Source of the DNA: Nordella sp. HKS 07
Lineage (GTDB): Bacteria > Pseudomonadota > Alphaproteobacteria > Rhizobiales > Aestuariivirgaceae
DNA: 64,000 nt
Direction of reading: 5' to 3'
Assembly: GCF_011046735.1 (NCBI RefSeq)
Contig: NZ_CP049258.1
Location: forward strand, 3,738,001-3,802,000
Part shown: positions 9,073-17,261 of the stretch, one piece after another
Layout: each line of letters opens with the position of its first letter
Numbering within the stretch: position 1 is the stretch's first letter
Notes under the pieces: model-generated
The model's database searches: none
What the model saw: the letters and a program-made list of their open reading frames with translations, nothing else
What the model was told of the DNA's origin: nothing
Program-made: the position numbers and the translations under genes

Positions 9073-9840
9073 AAGACAGTTGTAACGAGGTTCCTTGCTG
9101 TACTGCACGCGGCGCAGCCGATTGCGCGGCAGCTCGGTCAGACGGGGGCCGGTAATTTCAGTCACCAGCTTGTTGCGAATGGCCTCGTCGAAATCGTCGA
9201 GGGTGCGCACGCGCATCAGAAACGAGCCGCTGCCGCCGATCACACAATGCTGGTAATAGGCATCGATGTCCGGAATGGTCGGTGCGCTGCTGGGTCTATC
9301 CAGCATGATCGGAAGCCCGTCGATCGTGATGCCCTCGCGAAGAGCCGCATCGCGCGCGATCGGAGCAGGCGCCCCGTAATTGTTGGGTCCGTCTCCCGAC
9401 ATGTCGATGACGCGTCTCTTCGCATGAAAGGCGTTGACGCCGATCAGATGCCGCGCAAAAGCGATCGTATCGGAAATGGATGTGAAGGATATCCGCCACA
9501 TCGGCTGCTGGCTCAATGTCCATGCAAATCGTGTCGCGCTCCCGGGGCTGTCGATCACGGTCCAGGGCACGGTCTGGACCGCGGTGCCGCCCCATTCGAC
9601 ATAGGTCACCGCGATGCGGCCGAGCGGGCCGCCCAGTATGGCTGCCATGACCAGCGGATCCTGAAGGGCATCGACATAGCCGTTGCGCTGAATGAGCTGC
9701 TCCCTCTGGTCCATGGAGAAGGAGACGTCGACCGCGATCACCAGTTCAAGATCGACAGTGGTTTCGTCGGCGGCAACCGGCCTTGCAAGCACGGCCAAGA
9801 GGAAGGAGAGGGCGATGAAGACGATGCTGCCTGATCCCAT
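9031..9840 (-). CDS. DUF1194 (VWA-like) exported protein
   Basis: 269 residues with a Sec signal peptide (MGSGSIVFIALSFLLAVLA, cleavage near VAADE). The von Willebrand A-like fold is shown by the MIDAS motif A-V-D-V-S-F-S-M (DxSxS) just after the signal, the central R-R-V-I-D-M-S-G-D-G-P-N-N strand, and a C-terminal F-D-E-A-I-R-x-K-L helix, the arrangement of DUF1194. A periplasmic metal-dependent protein-binding role is the usual expectation; the partner is unknown. Start ATG 9840 has GGAAGGA about 10 nt upstream. The last eight residues lie in the 55-bp repeat. It is divergent from the gene at 10059. Confidence 0.85.
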   Translation of the reverse strand: MGSGSIVFIALSFLLAVLARPVAADETTVDLELVIAVDVSFSMDQREQLIQRNGYVDALQDPLVMAAILGGPLGRIAVTYVEWGGTAVQTVPWTVIDSPGSATRFAWTLSQQPMWRISFTSISDTIAFARHLIGVNAFHAKRRVIDMSGDGPNNYGAPAPIARDAALREGITIDGLPIMLDRPSSAPTIPDIDAYYQHCVIGGSGSFLMRVRTLDDFDEAIRNKLVTEITGPRLTELPRNRLRRVQYSKEPRYNCLIGEELQEHPRRSD

Positions 9841-10058
9841 GAATCTGGTCCTTCCGTCAGCTCGAAACCGCCGGTTTGTTTTATCCCATGAAGAGGCGAG
9901 GGGGCAGGGAAAATTCCCACCTTGGCGCCAAGAGCCAAGAGGCTGCGAACCCCAATCGGATACTTCTTACGCAGAAAGCCGGAACGGCGTTGATGACACG
10001 CGCCCCGCAATTGCGTAGCGTGACGGCATATTCCGGGGGCGTGGCGAGGTTATTTGAC

Positions 10059-11297
10059 ATGTCGATGGCAATGAACAGAGCACCCCTGCGCAACGTCCGG
10101 ATAGGTCTCATCCTTGCCGCGATACTGTTGCCCGTCCGGCTTCTTTCAGCCGCCGAGCTTGAAGAGGGAGCCGCGATCTCCGCCAAAGAGGTCTTGGGGG
10201 AGGCCGCAAGCGGTGCGAACTACCATGTGCAGGATCCGGTCACGACCGATGGTCTCTTACGCATCTACACGCTCGAGACAAATTACGGCACATACACGAT
10301 CTATGGCGATGCCATGCTGCTGCAGCGGCGCAAGGAGCTTGCCGCGCTGGCCGCTCTCGAGAAGCAGAGCCAGTCGGAGGCTTTTGGCGACGCCTTGTTG
10401 AAGGCAGGGGCGGCGCCGGTCGAGTTCGCCGGCGACCTCATCAACAAGCCGAAGGCCACCATCAAGCGGACGATCTCCGGCATTGGCGAGCTCTTCGACC
10501 GGGTGGGATCGGGGCTGGCGAATGTCGGCAAAAGCAGCGCCGGCAGCACCGTCAACGCAGCCCTTGGCGTCTCCGTCGCCAAGCGGCAGATCGCATCGGA
10601 TCTGGGCGTCGACCCTTACACCGATTTCGCGCCGCTGGCGCAGCAGCTTGATGACTTCGCCAAAGCCACGGCCTTTGGCGGCCTTGCGATGAAGATCGGC
10701 TTCGTCTTCATCCCGGGGACCGTGGGAACGGCCATATCGGCGACGTCCAGCGCCCAGGGGCTCGGCAGCCTGGTGCGCGACAAAACGCCGGCGCAGTTGG
10801 TTGACATCAATCGGGCAAGACTGGGCAAGCTCGGCGTGCCTCGCGCCAATGCCGCGAAATTCCTGTCCAACAGTTTTTATACGCCGGCCGACCAGACCGT
10901 CATTGTGGGGGCACTCCGCCGGCTTCAGGGTGTCAAGGACCTCGGGTCTTATGTCGAGAGACTTGCCGAGGCCAATAGCCGTGACCTTGCCATCTTTCTG
11001 CGAACCCGGACCGAAATGCTGGCGGCCTATCAGCAGCGGACCGGAGCGATCGTGCGTATCGTGAATATCGAGGGCATTCCTCTCACCCGCCAGAAGGATG
11101 GGAGCATCATGTTCTTAGGCCCGGTCGACTCTCTCACCTGGAACGAACGCGTGAGCAAGGTCTTCACGGTTGTGACATCCGCCATCCGCGAGAACGACCC
11201 GAATGCGGCGCTTGTCCTCGCCATCAGCGGCACGGCGACGCCGCTCAGCAAAACTGAGCTCGAGAAGCTCGGCTGGTCGATGACGGCTTTGCCGTGA
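10059..11297 (+). CDS. Exported hypothetical protein, family not recognised
   Basis: About 412 residues. The open frame extends back to 9876, but the signal peptide (MSMAMNRAPLRNVRIGLILA then L-L-P-V-R-L-L-S-A-A-E) shows the start is ATG 10059 or 10071. The mature part has a motif Y-T-L-E-T-N-Y-G-T-Y-T-I-Y-G-D, a helical region rich in K-A-T-I-K-R-T-I and glycine-serine, and a C-terminal domain ending G-W-S-M-T-A-L-P. It is probably periplasmic or outer-membrane associated. The FAD-oxidase start lies 19 nt downstream, so cotranscription is likely. No function is proposed. Confidence 0.75.
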   Translation: MSMAMNRAPLRNVRIGLILAAILLPVRLLSAAELEEGAAISAKEVLGEAASGANYHVQDPVTTDGLLRIYTLETNYGTYTIYGDAMLLQRRKELAALAALEKQSQSEAFGDALLKAGAAPVEFAGDLINKPKATIKRTISGIGELFDRVGSGLANVGKSSAGSTVNAALGVSVAKRQIASDLGVDPYTDFAPLAQQLDDFAKATAFGGLAMKIGFVFIPGTVGTAISATSSAQGLGSLVRDKTPAQLVDINRARLGKLGVPRANAAKFLSNSFYTPADQTVIVGALRRLQGVKDLGSYVERLAEANSRDLAIFLRTRTEMLAAYQQRTGAIVRIVNIEGIPLTRQKDGSIMFLGPVDSLTWNERVSKVFTVVTSAIRENDPNAALVLAISGTATPLSKTELEKLGWSMTALP

Positions 11298-11316
11298 ACC
11301 CGTGGGAGACCGTTCC

Positions 11317-12882
11317 ATGGGCGACCGCTTGAAGTTCTATGGCTGGGGGACCGAGGGCTCAGGACTCGACGAAGCGGAGCGGGAAAGGCTGTTCCGGTTC
11401 CTCGCTGATCGCCTGGGCATCGACCCGCGCCTCGTCTCACCCCCGCGACTGACGGATATCAGCTTGCGCCCGTCGCGTGTGACGGCGCCCGGCGCGATGG
11501 CCCACCTGTTCACGGCCGATCCCTATGAGCGGTGCCTTCACACCTATGGCAAGTCATACCCCGAGACGCTTCGTGCCTTCGGGTGCGACTTCGCCAATGC
11601 ACCGGATCTCGTCGCTTTGCCGGCGAACGAGGCCGATGCGAGCGCCGTGATGGAATGGGCGGGGGGAGCGAATGTCGCCGTCATCCCCTTTGGCTGCGGC
11701 TCCTCGGTCGTCGGCGGTGTCGAGCCGGTCGTCGGCGATTATTATGCCGGCGCCGTCAGTCTCGATCTGCGTCGTTTCGATCGCGTCGTTGAGATCGACC
11801 GGACGAGCCGCGCGGCGCGCATCCAGGCCGGCACGCGCGGCCCCGCCATCGAGGCGGCGCTAAAGCCCCATGGACTTTCGATCCGTCACTATCCGCAAAG
11901 CTTCGAGTTCTCCACCCTCGGCGGTTGGATCGCGACGCGCTCCGGCGGGCACTTCGCCACGCTCTACACCCATATCGATGATTTCGTCGAAAGCACGCGC
12001 ACGGTCACGCCGGCGGGCATCCTGGAAACGCGCCGCCTGCCGGGTTCGGGCGCCGGCCCCAGCCCCGACCGTCTGATCATCGGCTCGGAAGGCTCTCTCG
12101 GTGTGATCGTGGAAGCCTGGATGCGGCTGCAGGACACCCCTCGTTTTCGCGGCGGCGCGGTTTTTGGTTTTCCCGATCTCTTCGCGGCGTCCAAAGCCGT
12201 GCGCGCGGTGGGACAATCAGGCCTTTACCCGTCCAATCTCCGCCTCATCGACAATCAGGAGGCCGGCATCTATGGCGTGAATGACTTTGAGGAAACGATC
12301 CTGATCCTCGCATTCGAGTCGGCGGACCACCCGGTCGATGTTTGGGCGAAGCGGGCGATCGAGCTGATCGAGGACAATGGCGGCCGGCTTCACGCCGACG
12401 ACCGCGCCGCGAAGGCCTGGCGAACGGTCTTCATCCGCATGCCCTATGCGCGCGAGGTGACGGTTCCGCTCGGGCTGATCAACGACACGTTCGAGACTTC
12501 CGTGACCTGGGACAAATTCGAGGCGTTTCATACCGCCGTGAGCACGGCGACGGCCGAAGCGATCAAGGAGGCGACCGGTGCTGAGGGGACTGTCTCGACC
12601 CGCTTTACCCATGTCTATCCCGACGGACCTGCGCCCTATTACACGTTCAACGCACGCGGCACGCCGGGCCGCCTTCTCGAGCAATGGCGACACATCAAGA
12701 CCCGCGCGTCCGATGCCCTGATCGCGGCAGGGGGAACCATCACCCACCATCACGCGGTCGGCCGTGATCACATGCCCTGGTACCGCCAACAGCGCCCGGA
12801 GCTGTTCGGCCGGGCATTCGATGCCGCCAAGAGCGCCCTCGACCCGGCCCGGATCCTCAATCCCGGGGTACTGGCGGACTGA
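11317..12882 (+). CDS. FAD-binding oxidase, alkyldihydroxyacetonephosphate synthase (AGPS)-like
   Basis: 521 residues. The vanillyl-alcohol-oxidase-fold FAD domain shows I-P-F-G-C-G-S-S-V-V-G-G (pyrophosphate binding) and the AGPS-type block Q-S-F-E-F-S-T-L-G-G-W-I-A-T-R-S-G-G-H; I-G-S-E-G-S-L-G-V-I follows near residue 255. The C-terminus ends with H-H-H-A-V-G-R-D-H and D-P-A-R-I-L-N-P-G, as in AGPS and GlcD relatives. ATG 11317 is chosen because GGGAG lies 8 nt upstream; a GTG at 11302 is also in frame. Bases 11946-12058 also occur in two separated pieces at 20745-20792 and 16566-16627. True ether-lipid synthesis is uncertain; a 2-hydroxyacid oxidase role is possible. Confidence 0.85.
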   Translation: MGDRLKFYGWGTEGSGLDEAERERLFRFLADRLGIDPRLVSPPRLTDISLRPSRVTAPGAMAHLFTADPYERCLHTYGKSYPETLRAFGCDFANAPDLVALPANEADASAVMEWAGGANVAVIPFGCGSSVVGGVEPVVGDYYAGAVSLDLRRFDRVVEIDRTSRAARIQAGTRGPAIEAALKPHGLSIRHYPQSFEFSTLGGWIATRSGGHFATLYTHIDDFVESTRTVTPAGILETRRLPGSGAGPSPDRLIIGSEGSLGVIVEAWMRLQDTPRFRGGAVFGFPDLFAASKAVRAVGQSGLYPSNLRLIDNQEAGIYGVNDFEETILILAFESADHPVDVWAKRAIELIEDNGGRLHADDRAAKAWRTVFIRMPYAREVTVPLGLINDTFETSVTWDKFEAFHTAVSTATAEAIKEATGAEGTVSTRFTHVYPDGPAPYYTFNARGTPGRLLEQWRHIKTRASDALIAAGGTITHHHAVGRDHMPWYRQQRPELFGRAFDAAKSALDPARILNPGVLAD

Positions 12883-12945
12883 CAGGATCCGCAAACGACC
12901 GAGGCCCTTCAGAAGCGGCACTACCGTTCACAGCCGGCGTATGTT

Positions 12946-13389
12946 TTAGCAGTTTACGTGGCGGTATGCTTGGCTGTCTGCCGGGAGAGTCAGATTGGCA
13001 ATAGCTCGCAAGGCCCAGCTAGCACGTTTTGTTGCAATGTTGGCCGACAAGTCCAGCAAGCTGCGGATACCTCTCGCAACCTGTGGAGTGCGCGTTGGAA
13101 TCGACGCGAGACAGAATACAATCAGCCCCACCAGCAAGTGAGCGAGGTCGTATGATGTTCGCAAGTAGGGCTGCAATCGCTCGGGAAGAAGGGGCGGCAG
13201 CGTCCATTGGAACATTCCGCCCACTATCGCGAACACTACGAATAGACCAGACCAAATTGAAAGCTGATGCTGTAACGCGGCTCGATACTCACGGATCCTG
13301 GCCGACGGCAGATTGCCAGCCCCCAACGGGCTAGCCATCAAGATCATCGTCGACAAGACGGCCGCTATCATCAGACCGAACATAGCCAC
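12946..13389 (-). CDS. Small membrane protein, hypothetical
   Basis: 147 residues with an N-terminal helix (M-F-G-L-M-I-A-A-V-L-S-T-M-I-L-M), a second helix (L-F-V-V-F-A-I-V-G-G-M-F-Q-W) and a third (L-L-V-G-L-I-V-F-C-L-A), then a basic C-terminal helix. No family was recognised. GC is lower than in its neighbours and the gene lies at the edge of the debris-rich region, convergent with the FAD oxidase gene. Opposite-strand frames are shorter and look random. It is probably real, but no strong ribosome binding site was found. Confidence 0.45.
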   Translation of the reverse strand: MAMFGLMIAAVLSTMILMASPLGAGNLPSARIREYRAALQHQLSIWSGLFVVFAIVGGMFQWTLPPLLPERLQPYLRTSYDLAHLLVGLIVFCLASIPTRTPQVARGIRSLLDLSANIATKRASWALRAIANLTLPADSQAYRHVNC

Positions 13390-13925
13390 AAGCTCCCACC
13401 GATTAATGTCTTCTGCGCCCGCAGTCTTTCGTCGCCGACCGTTTCAGGACAATCTGTCGTGCAGGTGTCTGCCACCGCATCCTGATTTCTCGAACCACCA
13501 GAAGCATCAGGACTATTTCGGTGCCAGCGGCTCGGTGTAACAGAAGTCTTCACCGGCTGGAGCCCATGGTGACATTTCCAAAATCGCCTGGATTGGCCCA
13601 CGATGTCAACTTGGCGGCAAAGCGAACTGGGAGATTGCCGCGCGAGCATGGTGGCCGCCATTGCAGCCGCAAGTGAGCCGACACACCCGCAAGTCTCGTC
13701 ACGCCGGCTTATCCGCATATGTCCTACCCTGGGAAAAGACTTGCCCTGTCGATCGACAAATTGATCGTTGATTTTGATAGCGGTGAGCACGTAAATTACG
13801 CCGGGGGGATGTAAATTACTCTCGGAGTCCTTGATATTGCGGAAAAAGAGGCCTCCGATGCACGAGCATGCATGGGCACTGGGGCTTTAGGGATTCCGAC
13901 GGATATCCGTTGCTGAAGGGGAATT
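13390..13925. other. Gene-poor stretch with a pair of GTAAATTAC repeats
   Basis: No convincing gene is seen: frames on both strands lack family motifs and good starts. GTAAATTAC occurs at 13791-13799 and again at 13811-13819, 20 bp apart, about 110 bp before the small ORF at 13926. The spacing equals two helical turns, so this could be a direct-repeat operator or the worn end of an insertion sequence. Nothing else is identified. Confidence 0.4.
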
Positions 13926-13985
13926 ATGAGCCGTTACCTCAAACTGGCATGCGGCGTGGCCGTATTGGCCTGCATTGCTTCATGA
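13926..13985 (+). CDS. 19-codon small ORF translationally coupled to the patatin gene
   Basis: ATG 13926 is preceded by AAGGGG five bases upstream, the best ribosome binding site in this stretch. The ORF encodes MSRYLKLACGVAVLACIAS and stops at TGA 13983-13985, overlapping the ATG of the patatin gene as ATGA. The peptide is hydrophobic with two cysteines and looks like a signal-type or lipoprotein leader without a mature part. The patatin ATG itself has no clear binding site, so the ORF may serve as a leader peptide whose translation delivers ribosomes to that start. It could also be the remnant of a small lipoprotein. Confidence 0.4.
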   Translation: MSRYLKLACGVAVLACIAS

Positions 13986-15154
13986 CCACCCATAGACTGC
14001 GCACCTGTCTCACAAGTCTTTTCGCCGCCCTGTTGCTGGTTGCCTGCGCCGGACCTCCGGCGCTTCGCGATCCGGTCCCGGCAGCCCTGGTGACGAGCAG
14101 CACCATCCCAGGCTATTCCCACATCCGCTATTGGGGTGATGATGGAGCCGCCATCGACGCGCGGATGATAGACGAGATTGCCGCGCAGCAGCGCGCATCC
14201 GGGAACATGGCAACCGATCGATATTTCCTTTCGGTCTCCGGCGGTGGCAGCAATGGAGCATTTGGTGCCGGCGTACTTTTCGGTTGGACAGCCGCCGGCA
14301 CGAGACCCGAATTCACTGTCGTCACCGGCATCAGCACCGGCTCACTGATTGCCCCATTCGCATTCCTGGGTCCTCCCTACGACGACAGTCTCAAAGCCGC
14401 ATATACCGCGATAAGCGGAAAGGACATCTATGAAAAGAAGGGACTTCTCGGAATAATTGGATCCGAGTCGGCCGCCGACAATACGCCTTTGCGGCGGCTT
14501 GTGGAACGCTATGTCACCGATCAGATGCTGACCGATATCACCCGCGAGCACGCGCGCGGTCGCAGATTGTTGATCGGCACGACCAATCTCGATGCCGAGC
14601 GTCCGGTTGTCTGGGACATCGGCGCCATCGCCTCGAGCAAGGTCGCCTCGCGCAAGCAGCTTATTCAGAACATCCTCATTGCATCTGCTTCCATTCCCGG
14701 CGTTTTTCCTCCTATCAACATCAAGGTCGTGGCCGACGGAAAGTCATATGATGAAATGCACGTGGATGGCGGGACCAGCAACCAGGCATTTCTGTTTCCC
14801 TCGCAATTCTCCGTGCGCCAGGCGGCCAAACAAGTGGGCATAAAGCGGAACTGGACGCTCTATGTCATCCGCAACGGCAAGGTCAGTCCGGAGTACAGTG
14901 CGGTAAAGCCAAAGATCATGGCGATCGTCGGAAAATCCATCGCCTCGCTGATCAAGACGCAAGGTATCGGCGATCTCTATAGGATGTACGCCAACGCCCA
15001 GCGGGACGGCGTGAAGTTCAAAGCCATCTGGATTCCGGAGTCCTTTACGAAAGTGGAGCCGGAACCATTTGATCGCGCCTTCATGCGCGACCTGTTCCAC
15101 GTCGGATACGAGATGGGGCGGAAGGGCATTCCTTGGGCCAACCACCCGCCGTAA
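13982..15154 (+). CDS. Patatin-like phospholipase, lipoprotein
   Basis: 390 residues. The N-terminus is a lipoprotein signal with lipobox L-L-V-A-C (L-V-A-C-A-G-P). The patatin dyad is present: the oxyanion loop S-G-G-G-S-N-G-A-F-G-A-G, the nucleophile motif G-I-S-T-G (GxSxG), and the catalytic Asp in V-D-G-G. The likely activity is membrane-anchored acyl-ester hydrolysis in the periplasm. The open frame runs back to 13868, but the preceding residues are not signal-like and ATG 13982 starts the lipoprotein signal, coupled to the small ORF at 13926. A partial RIME-like repeat starts directly after the stop codon. Confidence 0.88.
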   Translation: MTTHRLRTCLTSLFAALLLVACAGPPALRDPVPAALVTSSTIPGYSHIRYWGDDGAAIDARMIDEIAAQQRASGNMATDRYFLSVSGGGSNGAFGAGVLFGWTAAGTRPEFTVVTGISTGSLIAPFAFLGPPYDDSLKAAYTAISGKDIYEKKGLLGIIGSESAADNTPLRRLVERYVTDQMLTDITREHARGRRLLIGTTNLDAERPVVWDIGAIASSKVASRKQLIQNILIASASIPGVFPPINIKVVADGKSYDEMHVDGGTSNQAFLFPSQFSVRQAAKQVGIKRNWTLYVIRNGKVSPEYSAVKPKIMAIVGKSIASLIKTQGIGDLYRMYANAQRDGVKFKAIWIPESFTKVEPEPFDRAFMRDLFHVGYEMGRKGIPWANHPP

Positions 15155-15165
15155 GAGCATGATCC
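15155..15165 (+). repeat. Truncated left end of a RIME-like repeat
   Basis: The 11 bases GAGCATGATCC directly follow the patatin stop codon. They equal the left end of the full elements at 45999, 48234 and 52230, but the rest is missing and the sequence passes into a truncated CMD gene. The identity is short, so the call is tentative; the position at a gene-decay junction supports it. Confidence 0.4.
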
Positions 15166-15174
15166 AATGCCTAG

Positions 15175-15609
15175 CGGGCGACGCGCGACGAAATTCTGAC
15201 CGTCATCAAGATGGGGGCGCCTTTGTCCATTCACTCTTGCAGCCTTGGCGCGCCCATCCTGCTCGAGGAAACAACGGCGTCCGGAACCGCTCCTGCAGCC
15301 GAACCGGTTGGCGCCACCCCGGCCTGCGATGGGGTGAAACAAATCGGCCAGTGGAATAAGGCCTGGGACCCGTTCTTCAATCTTGACCCCATGTGGGCCG
15401 ATCAGTTCATGGCGGCGGGGGCAGCGATCTACGGCAGCGGAGTCTTCACCGCCAAGGCGCCCGGCACCAGGCGCCATATCAAGGGCGCGCTCGCGTCGGG
15501 CGCAAGCGTGGCGGAGATCATGGAAGTCGTGAAGCTCTGCGTCGCCCAGGTGATTCAAGCCTGCAATCTTGGTGTCCAGATCCTGGCCGAGGAGCCCGGT
15601 GCGACATAG
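15175..15609 (+). pseudogene. Carboxymuconolactone decarboxylase (CMD) family protein, 5'-truncated and internally deleted
   Basis: The frame opens directly after a TAG with no start and reads A-T-R-D-E-I-L-T-V-I-K-M-G-A-P-L-S-I-H-S-C, the tail of a first CMD domain, then a second CMD domain (W-D-P-F-F-N-L-D-P-M-W-A-D-Q-F). In that second domain the stretch that normally carries the catalytic helix between G-V-F-T-A-K and A-P-G-T-R-R-H-I-K-G-A-L is absent, an in-frame loss of about 20-25 residues. A 132-residue product from ATG 15211 is possible, but it would lack the active centre. Best read as a remnant of a two-domain CMD protein. Confidence 0.65.
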
Positions 15610-15662
15610 CGACTAAATCGATCAACACGCTTCTCAGGAATGACATCAGGGATGGTTCGATC

Positions 15663-16223
15663 ATGAAGAGCAAGGAATCCGAGCTACGACTGACCAAAGG
15701 CGGCAAAGCCGCCGCTATCAAGGAGCGTGCGATCGAGGAGCTTCGCCGCTTCGTACTCCTGTTTCTTTACCTATGGGTCCTTTTCGGCCTGTTCATCCTG
15801 GACAAGACGGTGGTATCCCGCCAGCAAGGACTCAATTTTCTTCCGCACGGCTTCGCGCTAATCAATGCGCTCGTCCTTGCCAAAGTCATGCTGGTCTCGG
15901 AGAGCCTCGACCTGGCTCGCTGGATGAGAGGCAAGCCTGCCATATGGACGATCATTTATGAGAGTGCCCTCTGCAGCGTACTCTTCATCTGCGTTCATAT
16001 CATTGAGGAGTGGGCTGTCGGCATGTTTCGTGGCGCCGGTATCGCGGCCGGCACGCCCGCGATTGGCGGCGGCGGATGGCTGGGCCTCCTGGTCGTGGCT
16101 CTCATTCTCTTCGTGTCGCTTCTGCCATTCTTCGCCTTCAAGAACGTCACGCGTGCCATCGGCGCCAGGCGCATGAAGGAAGTTCTGTTTCGTTCGCCAC
16201 GATTCCACACTGAGCAGGAGTAA
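15663..16223 (+). CDS. Hypothetical inner-membrane protein
   Basis: 186 residues beginning MKSKESELRLTKGG, with a basic N-terminal helix and four hydrophobic segments (around residues 22-42, 60-75, 95-115 and 140-160) and a charged C-terminus. ATG 15663 has AGGGATGG upstream; the longer frame from 15393 runs through CMD debris and is not used. The topology would place both ends in the cytoplasm. The family is not recognised. A weak ACCGGC/GCCGGT inverted repeat overlaps the stop (16223-16244) and may end transcription. Confidence 0.65.
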   Translation: MKSKESELRLTKGGKAAAIKERAIEELRRFVLLFLYLWVLFGLFILDKTVVSRQQGLNFLPHGFALINALVLAKVMLVSESLDLARWMRGKPAIWTIIYESALCSVLFICVHIIEEWAVGMFRGAGIAAGTPAIGGGGWLGLLVVALILFVSLLPFFAFKNVTRAIGARRMKEVLFRSPRFHTEQE

Positions 16224-16273
16224 CCGGCGTTATGGCCTGCCGGTGCATGCGAAAATTTGGTGGCCAGCCATGA

Positions 16274-16555
16274 GAGCCCGGCCAGTCCGGCACCGGAACG
16301 CTGAGCGTCGACGGCGCCGTGGTGGCCACCCAGAGGATGGCGCACACGCTGCCGAGTATCGTGCAATGGGACGAAAGCTTCGATATTGGTTCCGACACTC
16401 TGACCGGCGTGAATGATGAGGACTACCTGCCTTTGCTCACACTGACGGCGAAGCTGAACAAGCTCACACTGAAGCTCGACCGTCCCGCCCTCAGTGGGAA
16501 AGACAAGGCAAAGCTCCAGGCCGCAATGAAGGCGACAACTGAGGCCGCGGCCTGC
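16274..16555 (+). pseudogene. C-terminal fragment of an arylsulfatase
   Basis: After an in-frame TGA at 16271 the frame reads G-T-G-T-L-S-V-D-G-A-V-V-A-T-Q-R-M, W-D-E-S-F-D-I-G-S-D-T and L-T-A-K-L-N-K-L-T-L-K-L-D-R-P. This is the C-terminal beta-sheet region of large periplasmic arylsulfatases (normally ending V-D-G-K-V-V-A, D-E-x-x-D-I-G-x-D-T, L-x-K-L-T). The catalytic sulfatase domain is entirely missing. The fragment is followed at 16566 by a piece of an FAD-oxidase gene, so this is a chimeric junction. A second arylsulfatase tail lies at 60235. Confidence 0.7.
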
Positions 16556-16565
16556 GCCCCAAAGA

Positions 16566-16627
16566 GGCGCACGGTCACGCCTGCGGGCATCCGGGAAACG
16601 CGCCGCCTGCCGTGTTCCGGCGCGGGG
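16566..16627 (+). repeat. Fragment of the FAD-oxidase gene (right half)
   Basis: This 62-bp segment matches 11997-12058 of the AGPS-like gene with few mismatches, in the same orientation (encoded T-V-T-P-A-G-I-R-E-T-R-R-L-P). The match begins abruptly at GCGCACGG. The other half of the same region, ending three bases earlier, is at 20745-20792. Confidence 0.85.
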
Positions 16628-16721
16628 CCTGAGGCGGCTTATCCTCGAAAAATGGAACCAAGATCGGGCGAGGCGGTTAAATCGACAGTTGAGATTACCC
16701 CCTTTCACGCAGGAGATAACG

Positions 16722-17087
16722 ATGCCTACCGCAACAGGTCATACCGACGCGATCCGTGCCAGCCGCGTCATCGGAACGGAAGTTTATAACCCAGCCGGCG
16801 ATCACATCGGCGAAATCAAGGATGTGATGCTGGAGAAGACCGCCAACGGCATCATGTTTGCCGTGGTCGGTTTTGGCGGTTTTCTCGGGATGGGCGAGAG
16901 ATATCACGCCATACCCTGGGCCTCGCTGGATTACGACGAGCAAAAAGGCGGCTATGTCGTGCCCTACAGCAAGGACGAGTTGAAAGCGGCCCCGTCCTAT
17001 TCGGTCGACGAATTGACGGAAAATGACGGCATGAAGGCGCGTGACGCGTCATATGACTACTATAAGGTCGATCCATATTGGAATTAG
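16722..17087 (+). CDS. PRC-barrel domain protein
   Basis: 121 residues. The PRC-barrel fold is seen in I-G-T-E-V-Y-N-P-A-G-D-H-I-G-E-I-K-D-V-M-L (strand-turn-strand) followed by V-G-F-G-G-F-L-G-M-G and I-P-W-A-S-L-D-Y, the usual bacterial stress/storage PRC arrangement. No membrane segment is present, so it is probably cytoplasmic. ATG 16722 has AGGAG 7 nt upstream; the frame from 16689 has no binding site. A strong hairpin follows 22 nt after the stop. Such genes are often induced by osmotic or desiccation stress; the exact role is unknown. Confidence 0.88.
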   Translation: MPTATGHTDAIRASRVIGTEVYNPAGDHIGEIKDVMLEKTANGIMFAVVGFGGFLGMGERYHAIPWASLDYDEQKGGYVVPYSKDELKAAPSYSVDELTENDGMKARDASYDYYKVDPYWN

Positions 17088-17109
17088 CATTTTCATAATG
17101 CGAAGAGAC

Positions 17110-17142
17110 AAGCCGTCCGCGCCGCTTCTGCGCGGGCGGCTT
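17110..17142 (+). terminator. Stem-loop after the PRC-barrel gene
   Basis: A 13-bp stem (AAGCCGTCCGCGC pairing with GCGCGGGCGGCTT, one G-U pair) with a 7-nt loop starts 22 nt after the stop. No T-run follows, so termination may be weak or Rho-assisted. Confidence 0.5.
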
Positions 17143-17261
17143 CCGTGCGGGAGCGGACCCGCCGGCCACGCTCTATCTCCAGCGGTCAGGTACGCCGCCA
17201 CTTGTCCGATCCCCTCATATGCGCTCTTGACCGGCAAGCTGGCATCGGGTGAGCATGCGAT

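Noticed and set aside
13371-13790. 139-residue minus-strand frame in the gene-poor stretch
   Set aside because: No family motif, no binding site, Cys/Ser/Arg composition typical of random frames.
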